64,000 nt of DNA, taken from Hermodice carunculata (Eukaryota > Annelida > Polychaeta > Eunicida > Amphinomidae). The first letter of the stretch is position 1. Each line of letters starts with the position of its first letter. The stretch is taken from the NCBI GenBank assembly GCA_964020975.1, contig CAXHWN010002418.1:124001-188000 (forward strand), read 5' to 3'. The position numbers and the translations under genes are program-made. Below are positions 60,101 through 64,000 of the stretch, one piece after another. The notes under the pieces were generated by a model. That model had not been told where the DNA came from and did not search any database. It saw only the letters and a program-made list of their open reading frames with translations.

Positions 60101-61203
60101 CTTACAGCCAGCACCATGCACTTACAATGTTTTACTGTGCTTGTGCTCCAGCATATTAAGTACCATACTGAGTCTCAATACACACCATACATGTAACTGA
60201 CTGACAAAGTCATGCCTTTTTTATGCAGGACCATGCACATTGCATGGGAGTAGTGGAAATGCAAATGTTCCCTCACAATAAAATATGAATTGTGAAGATT
60301 TTGGGTTACATAATTATGGAAATAAAACTGTTATGAACATGAAAGTGTCCATTTCTAGAATGATGCAATGTTTACCATGTCTAGCAAAGTTCAGCTGGAA
60401 ACTTCATACAGTGGTCTCCCGTTCCCCCCTCTTGTTAGCCTTCCCCCTACCCCCGCGAAGAAGCCACCCCTTCCAGAAAGGCCACTTCTCCATGTAGCAA
60501 ATATAGCATTGTCATTATATTTTACCCCTCAAGCAGAAGCAAGTCTACCCCTCTTATAAAGCCACATTTCTAGTACAAGTCCTTCCATGGTGTTCGAAAT
60601 CTGCAGCAAAGTCCTTAACCAATTTGTGCACTTTATTTGCCTTTAATATGAAATAAAGGTCCATGTACCTAACTCTTATTTAATTAATTTTAAACTGAAA
60701 TAGCCACTTGCAATTTCTTTAGCCAAATAAATGGCATATTAGCAATTGGCGTATCGGTTGCTGGCCCCAGCATTCCCTGTGTACCAGTGTCTTTAATCTG
60801 TCCAGGACATCAAAACAAACGCAGAGGACTAAAACTTTATCCTTTGATACAATCAGTACACATCTTATTTGAAATGATAGTTACAATCCCTCCTTTCAAA
60901 GACTAACTTCCTTTTTAAGACATTTTTCGGGTCTCTATTGTTATCTTTTCCATGTTATTTGGTCCCCACAACATGCACAAGGAGGCCACCTCATGTGTGT
61001 GACCTCTTTTGGGAGTGCAGGAGAGGTGTTACAGCCACTGATATACAAATATATTTTTACTGTACCCAAAATTATGTGCTTACCTGTTGTGCATTTTCCA
61101 CTTTCTCCTTCAGTTTAGCAAACCCTGTGGACCCTGAATCCTCATCCTTTCCCATAGATTGAGTTGCACGTGGGGTGACTGTGGGGAAGTCTTCCAGTGG
61201 CAA
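28425..61203 (-). CDS. COG3: Conserved oligomeric Golgi complex subunit 3, 21 exons, N-terminal exon missing
   Basis: COG3 is a lobe A subunit of the COG tether, which captures recycling vesicles at the Golgi and so maintains glycosylation enzymes. Joined exons give 795 residues; human COG3 is about 828, so only 30-60 N-terminal residues are missing. In order: [30 protein letters not shown]; a coiled-coil segment ([20 protein letters not shown]); [35 protein letters not shown] with [185 protein letters not shown]; and a short tail. All joins keep frame with GT-AG borders. It converges with EARS2. Its introns are dense in MITEs. Confidence 0.97.
29381..29695. mobile_element. TTAA-flanked hairpin MITE, family A, with an insertion in the hairpin loop
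   Basis: Ends TTAACCCTTCCCCTTAAA and GAGGAAAGTGTTAA. The arms GTCAACAGCTTTCCTTGGCA and GCCAAGGAAAGTTGTTGACC are separated by an extra ~80 bp (about 29445-29520) absent from the other copies. Confidence 0.82.
29830..29925 (-). CDS. COG3: COG3 exon 20
   Basis: 32 codons, [20 protein letters not shown] then [12 protein letters not shown] (human PEDIQIIACPSMEQ). The acceptor is CATTTTAG and the donor GTAATT. Confidence 0.96.
29965..30145. mobile_element. CAGTGGTCCCCC-ended MITE, family E-like
   Basis: Ends CAGTGGTCCCCCTCTTA and GGAGTGGGACCACTGTA. The inside has CCACCCCTCTTATAAGGCCA. A similar copy is at 36079-36240, with fragments at 37035 and 60407. Confidence 0.78.
30255..30425. mobile_element. 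Family C hairpin MITE, degenerate
   Basis: GACCCTGAAAGTGCTGATTT start; arms GTCAACAGCTTTCCTCGGGG and GAAGAAAGCTGTTGACT around a GCACACATTGTGTGC centre. Relatives lie at 44633-44862 and 54598-54824. Confidence 0.7.
30585..31330 (+). repeat. ~150-bp tandem array with DR2-type AGGTCA sites, 5 units
   Basis: The landmark GTGACCCAGATACTTGACC recurs near 30590, 30745, 30890 (altered), 31045 and 31193. TGACCTTGTGACCT is intact at 30603-30616 and 30902-30915, and TGACCTAGTGACCT at 31206-31219. Units alternate in their second half (ATGACACACC and AAGTTTCATGA segments). Lies in a COG3 intron. Confidence 0.85.
32013..32219 (-). CDS. COG3: COG3 exon 19
   Basis: 69 codons, [20 protein letters not shown] to [18 protein letters not shown] (human SLYLSNKDTEFILFKPV). 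The acceptor is AATTTTGCAG and the donor GTGAGC. Confidence 0.97.
32641..32822. mobile_element. Family D MITE, half copy
   Basis: CAGCTGCAGCATGACTTGCC, then CAGAACCACTGACTTAAGAC and GGGACTGGTATAGAATGAGT. It lacks one arm of the central palindrome. Confidence 0.75.
33317..33451 (-). CDS. COG3: COG3 exon 18
   Basis: [35 protein letters not shown] and MFLTK. The acceptor is CTTTTTACAG and the donor GTAAAC. Confidence 0.96.
33788..34023. mobile_element. TTAA-flanked hairpin MITE, family A
   Basis: Ends TTAACACTTTCCCCTTTAAA and CAAAGGGAAAGGGTTAA; the arms are partly decayed (GTCAGCAACTTTTCTTGGCA). Confidence 0.82.
34073..34155 (-). CDS. COG3: COG3 exon 17
   Basis: [20 protein letters not shown] then LLQFLLD (human FFRLNSNNALIEFLLE). 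A family D MITE ends only 22 bases upstream of this exon's acceptor. Confidence 0.94.
34178..34428. mobile_element. TTAA-flanked MITE, family D, complete, with a 43-bp-arm central hairpin
   Basis: Ends TTAATTCATTCCATAC and GTATGGAATCAGTTAA. The central hairpin at about 34300-34391 runs from TCAGTGGTTCTGGCACTGCC through GCAGCTGCC, loop CTTGT, and back. The left end is 22 bases from the COG3 exon 17 acceptor. Confidence 0.88.
34971..35091 (-). CDS. COG3: COG3 exon 16
   Basis: [20 protein letters not shown] then [20 protein letters not shown]. The acceptor is TTTCAG and the donor GTAAGA. Confidence 0.96.
35536..35581 (+). repeat. G-rich tract with quadruplex potential
   Basis: Eight or so runs of 3-6 G separated by T, A or TGA over 46 bases. 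It lies in a COG3 intron; G is on the non-transcript (template) strand. Confidence 0.85.
36079..36240. mobile_element. TA-flanked MITE, CAGTGGTCCCCC type
   Basis: Ends TACAGTGGTCCCCCTCTTA and AGAGGGGGACCACTGTA, directly followed by the palindrome at 36245. Confidence 0.85.
36245..36406. repeat. 162-bp near-perfect palindrome
   Basis: The arms are about 78 bases: TAAGAATTAAACTTCCTCTC at the left and its complement at the right, closing on GATGACGCGC-GGTA-GCGCGTCATC. I count two base differences and a two-base bulge. It is probably a foldback MITE; no clear target duplication is seen. Confidence 0.93.
37476..37565 (-). CDS. COG3: COG3 exon 15
   Basis: [20 protein letters not shown] then [10 protein letters not shown]. 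The acceptor is GATTGCAG and the donor GTAAGC. Confidence 0.95.
37780..37983. mobile_element. Family A hairpin MITE, decayed left end
   Basis: GTCAACAGCTTTCCTTGGCA, a shortened loop, then AAAGCTGTTGACC, and an intact right end GGCAAAGGGTTAA. Confidence 0.75.
38485..38677. mobile_element. Family A hairpin MITE, degenerate
   Basis: TTAACCCTTTTCCACTAAAA start, GTCAACAGCTTTTCCTGGCA, and a GGAATGGGTTA end. The second arm is decayed. Confidence 0.65.
39336..39457 (-). CDS. COG3: COG3 exon 14
   Basis: [20 protein letters not shown] then [20 protein letters not shown], nearly identical to human over [20 protein letters not shown]. The donor is GTGAGT. Confidence 0.97.
39682..40385. mobile_element. 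hAT-like non-autonomous element, ~0.7 kb
   Basis: Ends CAGGGCTCGACAATT and AATCGTCAAGCCCTG are inverted with two mismatches. The CAGGG start fits hAT termini. An 8-bp target duplication is not evident. A related right end (TTTTTGAGCCCTG) is near 63866, with the same GACAAG phrases before it. No transposase ORF. Confidence 0.6.
40902..41091 (-). CDS. COG3: COG3 exon 13, low-complexity linker
   Basis: [20 protein letters not shown] then a Ser/Ala/Pro/Glu-rich stretch to [11 protein letters not shown]. Human COG3 has an equally variable linker here. The acceptor is CTTTCAG and the donor GTCAGT. Confidence 0.92.
41430..41651 (+). repeat. Dispersed repeat H, copy 2
   Basis: Same orientation as copy 1, with CCAATTCGAACTCTTTACTC, AACCTGTCCCTGTCTAACCT and ACATGTTTCGGAGCC. 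Confidence 0.8.
42221..42835. repeat. ~311-bp tandem duplication
   Basis: GTCAGAAAAGAATGAAAGTC and the block AGGCAAGCTTGTAACTGTCG to AATGATGCCAAA occur at about 42226/42311 and again at 42536/42621. Flanks inside the unit differ more than the central ~150 bp, which is almost identical. Confidence 0.88.
42780..43110 (-). mobile_element. Retroelement reverse-transcriptase C-terminal fragment
   Basis: The minus-strand ORF reads [55 protein letters not shown] and [16 protein letters not shown]. This pattern (YLDLDI... VxYxKRDDF... YGVYISQLIRYARIC) is typical of the C-terminal part of an RT family common in invertebrate repeats, perhaps Penelope-like or a LINE. It is bordered by an AT microsatellite at 43117-43146 and no catalytic core is present. 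Confidence 0.7.
43117..43146. repeat. (AT)n microsatellite
   Basis: About 15 AT units at the 5' edge of the RT fragment. Confidence 0.95.
43379..43556. mobile_element. TA-flanked MITE, family F
   Basis: TACAGAGAAACCTCATTATA start and TATAACGAGTTTACATTGTA end, with GTGTCATTATAA-type inner repeats. Confidence 0.75.
43645..43815. repeat. 34-bp tandem repeat with CCAAT boxes, 5 copies
   Basis: Unit CTCCTGCTGATTGGTCAAAA then TACCATCATCAAAG, starting at 43645, 43679, 43713, 43747 and 43782 or so. Each carries ATTGG, the reverse of CCAAT. Confidence 0.92.
43966..44126 (-). CDS. COG3: COG3 exon 12
   Basis: [36 protein letters not shown] and [13 protein letters not shown]. The acceptor is GTCATTGCAG and the donor GTATAG. 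Confidence 0.96.
44573..44613. repeat. (AT)n(AC)n microsatellite
   Basis: Compound dinucleotide run next to a family C MITE. Confidence 0.95.
44633..44862. mobile_element. TTAA-flanked hairpin MITE, family C
   Basis: Ends TTAACCCTCAAAGTGCTAA and TAACTTTAAGGGTTAA; arms CAACAGCTTTCCTCGAGGCA and AAGGAAAGCTGTTGAC. Confidence 0.78.
45026..45059 (-). CDS. COG3: COG3 exon 11, 34-nt micro-exon
   Basis: [11 protein letters not shown] plus one base (human EVLEDHVQNN). The acceptor is AAATTACAG and the donor GTAAGT. Skipping it would shift the frame. Confidence 0.93.
45190..45289. mobile_element. Family A hairpin MITE, 3' part
   Basis: AAGCTTTCCTTGGCATCAGT, then GCCAAGGAAAGCTGTTGACT and AATTCAAGGGGGAAAGGGTT. 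It lies ~130 bp from the COG3 micro-exon. Confidence 0.75.
45554..45659 (-). CDS. COG3: COG3 exon 10
   Basis: [20 protein letters not shown] then [15 protein letters not shown]. The acceptor is CTGTTCCAG and the donor GTAGGA. Confidence 0.96.
45930..46060. repeat. Dispersed repeat K, copy 1
   Basis: Shares AAACAAACCTA, GCCCATGTACCGTTT, GATATTCTAAGAGC and CCATTCACTGAAAAACTG with 46830-46950. Confidence 0.75.
46350..46441 (-). CDS. COG3: COG3 exon 9
   Basis: [20 protein letters not shown] then [10 protein letters not shown] (human GCAFMVHVCQDEHQLYNEFFTKPT). The acceptor is GTGTCGCAG and the donor GTAAGT. Confidence 0.96.
46557..46738. mobile_element. TTAA-flanked family B MITE lacking most of one hairpin arm
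   Basis: Ends TTAACTCTTTCAGTGCCAA and TTTGGCACCTAAAGAGTTAA. Confidence 0.8.
46830..46950. repeat. Dispersed repeat K, copy 2
   Basis: Same orientation as copy 1 about 900 bp away. No coding content. Confidence 0.75.
47530..47695 (+). repeat. Dispersed repeat J, copy 2
   Basis: GGGTCACAAAAAGGGAAATTC, CAAGATTTGTGACCCTTTAG and the CCCCCATTTGGGGG mini-hairpin match the 10.5-kb copy. Confidence 0.7.
47885..48625. repeat. ~36-46 bp minisatellite, about 16 copies
   Basis: Unit CTGTTCTAGATTATTCCTCT then ATCTGTCTTAAATATACTGT and ACTTAT. Short units drop the CTCTATCTGT part. It lies in the COG3 intron between exons 9 and 8. Confidence 0.95.
48990..49203 (-). repeat. Dispersed repeat H, copy 3 (reversed)
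   Basis: GGCCCCGAACATGTTGAGTA, TTTATTTGGGCTGATACAG and GTTAGCTTATGGAGAGTAAA. Confidence 0.8.
49475..49601 (-). CDS. COG3: COG3 exon 8
   Basis: [20 protein letters not shown], then [14 protein letters not shown]. The acceptor is GACTTTCAG and the donor GTAAGA. Confidence 0.95.
50136..50257 (-). CDS. COG3: COG3 exon 7
   Basis: [20 protein letters not shown] then [20 protein letters not shown] (human NAFTLFYVKFRAAAPKVR). The acceptor is GAATGCAG and the donor GTAAGA. Confidence 0.95.
51114..51295. mobile_element. TA-flanked MITE, family E
   Basis: Ends TACAGTGGTACCTGTCTTGA and CCAAGACAGGGACCACTGTA. Inside: GAAAGACCACCTGTCATGAG and a TAGGGGTGGTCTCCC block. Confidence 0.88.
51826..51954 (-). 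CDS. COG3: COG3 exon 6
   Basis: 43 codons, including [18 protein letters not shown] and [13 protein letters not shown]. The acceptor is TTCCTACAG and the donor GTGAGG. Confidence 0.95.
52510..52730. mobile_element. Family A MITE, decayed
   Basis: AAACTGACCAAAACTGGCTG, AACAGTAACGAAAAACAAT and AATTCAAGGGAAAAAGTTAA survive; the hairpin is mostly lost. Confidence 0.6.
52807..53022 (-). repeat. Dispersed repeat H, copy 4 (reversed)
   Basis: GGCTCCGAAACATGTTGAGT, CAGCTTATGTCAAAATTTTA and AGGTTAGCTTATGGATAGTA. Confidence 0.8.
53367..53459 (-). CDS. COG3: COG3 exon 5
   Basis: 31 codons, [20 protein letters not shown] then [11 protein letters not shown]. The acceptor is CTTTTTCAG and the donor GTAAGT. 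Confidence 0.95.
53799..54105. mobile_element. TTAA-flanked family B MITE with its left end duplicated
   Basis: TTAACCCTTTCAGTGCCAAG at 53799 and again, as TTAACCCTCTCAGTGCCAAG, at 53867. The complete unit is 53867-54105, ending TTTGGCGCTGAAAGAGTTAA. Arms CAACAGCTTTTCTTGGC and GCGAGAAAAGCTGTTGACTC. Confidence 0.85.
54188..54349. mobile_element. TA-flanked MITE, family F
   Basis: TACAGTAAAAACTCATTATA start and ATAATAAGGTTTCACTGTA end. It lies just downstream, in the COG3 direction, of exon 4. Confidence 0.78.
54410..54484 (-). CDS. COG3: COG3 exon 4
   Basis: 25 codons, [20 protein letters not shown] then ERISS (human [19 protein letters not shown]). GT-AG. Confidence 0.95.
54598..54824. mobile_element. 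Family C hairpin MITE
   Basis: TTAGTGTGCTAATCACAGC start; arms GTCAACAGCTTTTTTTGGGA and CAGGAAAGCTGTTGACTG; AATCAGTGCTTTAAGGCTTA end. Confidence 0.7.
54920..55085 (-). CDS. COG3: COG3 exon 3, coiled-coil segment
   Basis: [37 protein letters not shown] and [17 protein letters not shown]. The acceptor is AAACTTTGTAG and the donor GTAAAC. Confidence 0.95.
55164..55404. mobile_element. Family A hairpin MITE, best-preserved core
   Basis: Starts TTAACCCTTTCCCCCTCAAA, has CCGGTCAAAACCGG, and a hairpin GTCAACAGCTTTCCTTGGCA with a TGGGTTGGGCACTTAGTGCC centre and the exact complement. It ends CAAGGGGGAAAGGG then TTTA rather than TTAA. Confidence 0.9.
56629..57947. mobile_element. TA-flanked ~1.3-kb DNA transposon derivative, GTGGGCACC-type ends
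   Basis: Ends TACAGTGAAACCTGTGTTAA and CGGACAGGTTTTACTGTA; subterminal GTGGGCACCC and GGTGCCCACTCG repeats occur at both sides. The middle (about 56760-57770) looks like later inserted sequence and includes an (ATT)n run at 57139-57180. No transposase recognised. Confidence 0.7.
57139..57180. repeat. (ATT)n microsatellite
   Basis: Twelve or so TTA units inside the larger element. Confidence 0.95.
58452..58513 (-). CDS. COG3: COG3 exon 2
   Basis: Encodes [20 protein letters not shown] (human QFFSWF). The acceptor is CTTTCAG and the donor GTAAGT. Phase 2 end. Confidence 0.93.
58988..59171. mobile_element. TA-flanked MITE, family E
   Basis: Ends TACAGTGAAACCGGTTTTGA and TCAAAACAGGTTTCACTGTA. 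It is very close to the copy at 22295-22478 throughout, so recent relatives. Confidence 0.88.
59400..59465. mobile_element. Family B MITE right-end fragment
   Basis: GAGAAAAGCTGTTGACTCAG and TTTGGCACTTAAAGAGTTAA. Confidence 0.75.
61084..61203 (-). CDS. COG3: COG3 exon 1 (first placed)
   Basis: 40 codons from [14 protein letters not shown] to KEKVENAQQ. Human has LPIEDLCSLT at the same place. The acceptor is CTTTTACAG, so at least one upstream exon exists. The donor is GTAAGC. Confidence 0.9.
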
Positions 61204-61517
61204 CTGTAAAAGATATTAATGGAAACTGAAAAGGCATGCCCATCAAGTTTTGAGAGGATTCATGAAAAACTTTTTGCCAATTAGCACTCTCAAAATGTTC
61301 CCATTTTGGCCCAAGTATTTCATAATGCTGTAGATGGCCCCACCAATATCGAACTTGACCTAGATTTTCAAACACTTGATAAGTCCTGAAAGTTTTGGGG
61401 GCTAAGATGAACATTGTTGACTGTATTGCATTTACAAGCAAAAGTTTATGGCTGGCTGGAAGGACAGACATGAGTGATTGCATAAGTTCTGCGACCTATG
61501 GTCAGCAGAGCTAAAAA
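61204..61517. other. Intron, no recognised feature
   Basis: Upstream side of the first placed COG3 exon. The 61455-61515 part resembles dispersed-repeat text (TGCGACCTATGGTCAGCAGA). Confidence 0.4.
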
Positions 61518-61775
61518 ATGAAGAGAAAGAGGCAATTTATTTACACAGTGCCCTGTCCTCCATGCTTGTCACATTACCGACCCAGAGGTCACCAGCTCCA
61601 AATAGTCAAACCTCGTCATGTTCATGGTGTAAAAAATAACAAGCCATTTTCTCAGCAGGTTTACAATAAAACACCTGTCCAGAATAGTCTACCAGAAAAT
61701 ATAGTAAACGCTGTAAGAATTCAATGCAAGGCCCATCTGAATAATGATAAATGGAGCACAAATGAACATTCCTGA
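61518..61775 (+). mobile_element. CR1/L2-like LINE, RT C-terminal tail
   Basis: The plus-strand ORF contains SHYRPRGHQLQIVKPRHV, KPFSQQVYN, QNSLPENIVNAVRI and CKAHLNNDKW. This is the RGHSLKL... FSxRVxxxWNSLPxxVVxAxSVxxFKxxLD signature found at the C-terminus of CR1/L2-type RTs. It is a 5'-truncated fragment with small losses compared with that pattern (the Trp before NSLP and the Phe before KAHL are absent). It may belong to the same family as the LINE at the left edge. Confidence 0.75.
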
Positions 61776-63760
61776 TACTGGACAATGCTCTCTGATTTTG
61801 ATATATACTAACTATCAATGAACATAATTTATAACATGGTATTTTAAAAAAAGACATAGTCAAACAGATCAGTAATTATACACAGTGAAACAGTGTGTTT
61901 GCACTAGGATTTTATTTTAGTAGCCACTTTTGATTGGATTAGTAGCCATTTCAAAAATGTAGTCACCATTTTACATTTTGCAGCAGCAATTTAAAAATTA
62001 AAAAGTTTTTCCACATATGTCTTTACATTGTTTAATTTAAAATAAAGATCATGAAACCTCGTAAACCAATGTTGTCAACACACACTGATAGGGACATGCA
62101 TTTTGGCGGTGTTTATCTTGCAATTACATGTATTGCACCTGCCCATACCTTATCTGTTGATGTACCAAGTAAGGATATGTGTGAACATTTAATTTATAAA
62201 TACAGCTACCCTTTTATTAAAATGGAGCAATCCTCATTTCTTTGCTTCTCATTTCCAACGCGTGCTGTCGAATATCCAAACTCGGCAGGGCAAGAATATT
62301 TTTTTTCTAAAAGCACTCATCGGCAGACCAAGTGAATTTTTAAATCCACTTCTCCAAATATATAACCTGGTGCAACAGACAAGGTAATAATCTTTTCCAT
62401 CAATCCATACATAAAGGCATGGACAAACCATTTACCCTAATTTGGCACTTATTGTCGCTTGCAAATCCGCAAAAATATGTCAGTTTTTACCACGATTCTA
62501 GCTATGACTGTAAACAGTAAAACTGGCAAAACATTAAAAATATAAATTGAAAAGTAAACTATTTGCATAGGGGGACTCACGATGAAAAATACTGTGTAAT
62601 TTCTGGGAGTCATTGTTCCAGGTAAATTTAATACATATTAATAGTTGTATTGGTTTTAGCATCATCTTTCTTGTTGTCGCAGATGGGATGCACATCAACG
62701 CCATCATTTGCGTACTACCATGAATGCTGTCTGTACATCGCTGTCAACTTGTGTATACAGTATCGGCAAGTTCCTAGCAATAAATGGTGTTCTAAATTCA
62801 AATTCAAATGAAGAATTTCAAATCAGAAATCTGTCAACTTGAGTGTGCGGTCACCATCTTTCCTGCCACCGTATACAAACAGCTGCATTGGCCATGTGGT
62901 CTGACAGACAACACATCACTTGATTGGTCAACTGAGTTACATGCAAAAATGAGCCAATCACAGCTCGTGTTAGACTGTTCATAATGGCTTCCACCCTGTG
63001 AACATGTGTGAATCTTCCAAAATTTACGGAGGGAACACACAAACGGGAAGCTTTTTTTTTTTTAAATTGCAGCATACGAAAATAAAGATTCAAATGTTTA
63101 TAGCAACAATTATATGGAGTCACAGATGATCGAGAAAAATGCCGAATGTGACAGATCAGTCCGCATGATGCTCAGTTCACAGTAGATTACTCCACGCAGT
63201 CACTTGCGTGTGACTGGCAGTTTTGTGTTTTGTGTTTGGCTGTGAATCAACTCGCGGCACCTTTCCAACACTTTTAGAACCCACTGATAAATGGCATTTG
63301 ATGCTAATTTGCACAAGAATTCACCATGCAAGTTGTAATGTTTTTTATTTTGCTTTGTTATCGTTCAAGCAGATTAGACTGACGGTGAGGTTCTGTGACC
63401 TTGCTCCCAGAATGGGCGAAAGCCAATACGCCCCAGTACATTACTGCTGGTACCTTTGATCTTGTAGTCGTACGCAACAGTCAAAATACCTGCTTGTTTT
63501 GACAGAAATCAAGTAGGTAGTCAAGTCCTGTTGAATACAACTACTGACCATGTAATTTTTTAAACATGGATTGTTTATTTTAGTCCAGGGGATTATCATC
63601 ACCAACTGGCGTCCCCACGCACATGCCTGCATTGGTGTGTATGTTCTGTACACATGGATTGCAGTAATCGCCAACATACTGAGAGTCGCAAAGGCTCGGA
63701 CTGCTCATTATCAACGTTGCCGTGCATGCAAATAGACGTAATTTCAGTCAATTTATTAAA
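61776..63760. other. No recognised gene
   Basis: About 2 kb with chance ORFs. Reverse CCAAT motifs and a locally higher CpG content near 62850-63250 could mark a promoter. A short frame at 63229-63320 (CFVFGCESTRGTFP then DKWHL) is faintly THAP-like but too weak to call. Confidence 0.4.
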
Positions 63761-63876
63761 AAAAAATGTTTAGCTTGTCTGCAGGACAAGTTGATTTTGA
63801 AAGTCACTTGTCTGAGAAGAGCTTTAGCTTGTCACGGAACGTTGGATCATAGGAATTTTTGAGCCCTGCTAGGGAA

Positions 63877-63964
63877 TCCCCCTTGCGTCATCCTCGAGTA
63901 TTTCCAATAAGTATTGTTTGGAATCACCAGCCTGTCTCTGCAGCACATGGTCCAGCTCTGCCTG
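63877..63964 (-). CDS. Possible exon of unknown assignment
   Basis: After an acceptor-like CGTTTGACAG the minus strand reads AELDHVLQRQAGDSKQYLLE then ILEDDARGIP before a stop. It is helical and charged and could be an upstream COG3 exon or part of another gene, but no clear donor is seen and it does not match the COG3 N-terminus I recall. Confidence 0.25.
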
Positions 63965-64000
63965 TCAAACGTATGCAGGTTGGATCCCCTAGTAGTTTAC

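Noticed and set aside
62850-63250. A definite COG3 promoter or CpG island
   Set aside because: CpG content is only locally raised, no TATA or initiator was found, and the first exon is not located.
63229-63459. A THAP zinc-finger exon (CFVFGC then DKW)
   Set aside because: Only two Cys and a Trp fit; the His/Cys second half and the AVPTIF-type end are missing.

Overview
This is animal nuclear DNA: widely spaced small exons, GT-AG introns and a very high load of short transposons. Two conserved genes lie tail to tail. The plus strand carries EARS2, the mitochondrial glutamyl-tRNA synthetase (14 exons placed, 4248-23119). The minus strand carries COG3, a subunit of the conserved oligomeric Golgi complex (21 exons placed, 61203 down to 28425). 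Exon joins were checked by frame, splice dinucleotides and remembered human protein sequence, so both models are good except at the 5' ends. EARS2 lacks its initiator exon and COG3 lacks its N-terminal exon, which may lie past the right edge. The repeat types (elements opening TTATGCCCCCC with TGACCTTGACC-rich 147-bp monomers, and dispersed units rich in phrases resembling bivalve repeats) suggest a mollusc or another lophotrochozoan. That placement is inference.

Layout. 1-1823 is a nest of retroelement debris: a CR1/L2-like LINE running off the left edge, joined to a Ty3/Gypsy integrase fossil, which abuts the 3' half of a tRNA-Leu-like sequence. 1824-4247 has no recognised gene. 4248-23119 is EARS2. 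Its introns hold a minisatellite that duplicates an exon-intron boundary (10.8-11.3 kb), three ~515-bp tandem units (7.3-8.7 kb), an 18-bp minisatellite open on both strands (18.4-18.7 kb) and a nucleosome-length tandem array (19.0-20.6 kb). 23120-28424 is the convergent intergenic space, with hairpin MITEs and short tandem repeats. 28425-61203 is COG3. Its introns are crowded with MITEs, a DR2-bearing tandem array (30.6-31.3 kb), a 162-bp near-perfect palindrome (36.2-36.4 kb), a hAT-like element and a retroelement RT fragment. 61.2-64.0 kb holds a LINE tail and unassigned sequence.

The most striking non-genic theme is a set of TTAA-flanked, piggyBac-like MITE families with different ends. 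Three of them share one hairpin core (GTCAACAGCTTTCC paired with GGAAAGCTGTTGAC). A second theme is tandem arrays of 142-163 bp monomers, each carrying nuclear-receptor half-sites. The two genes have no known joint function: one acts in mitochondrial translation, the other in Golgi vesicle tethering.
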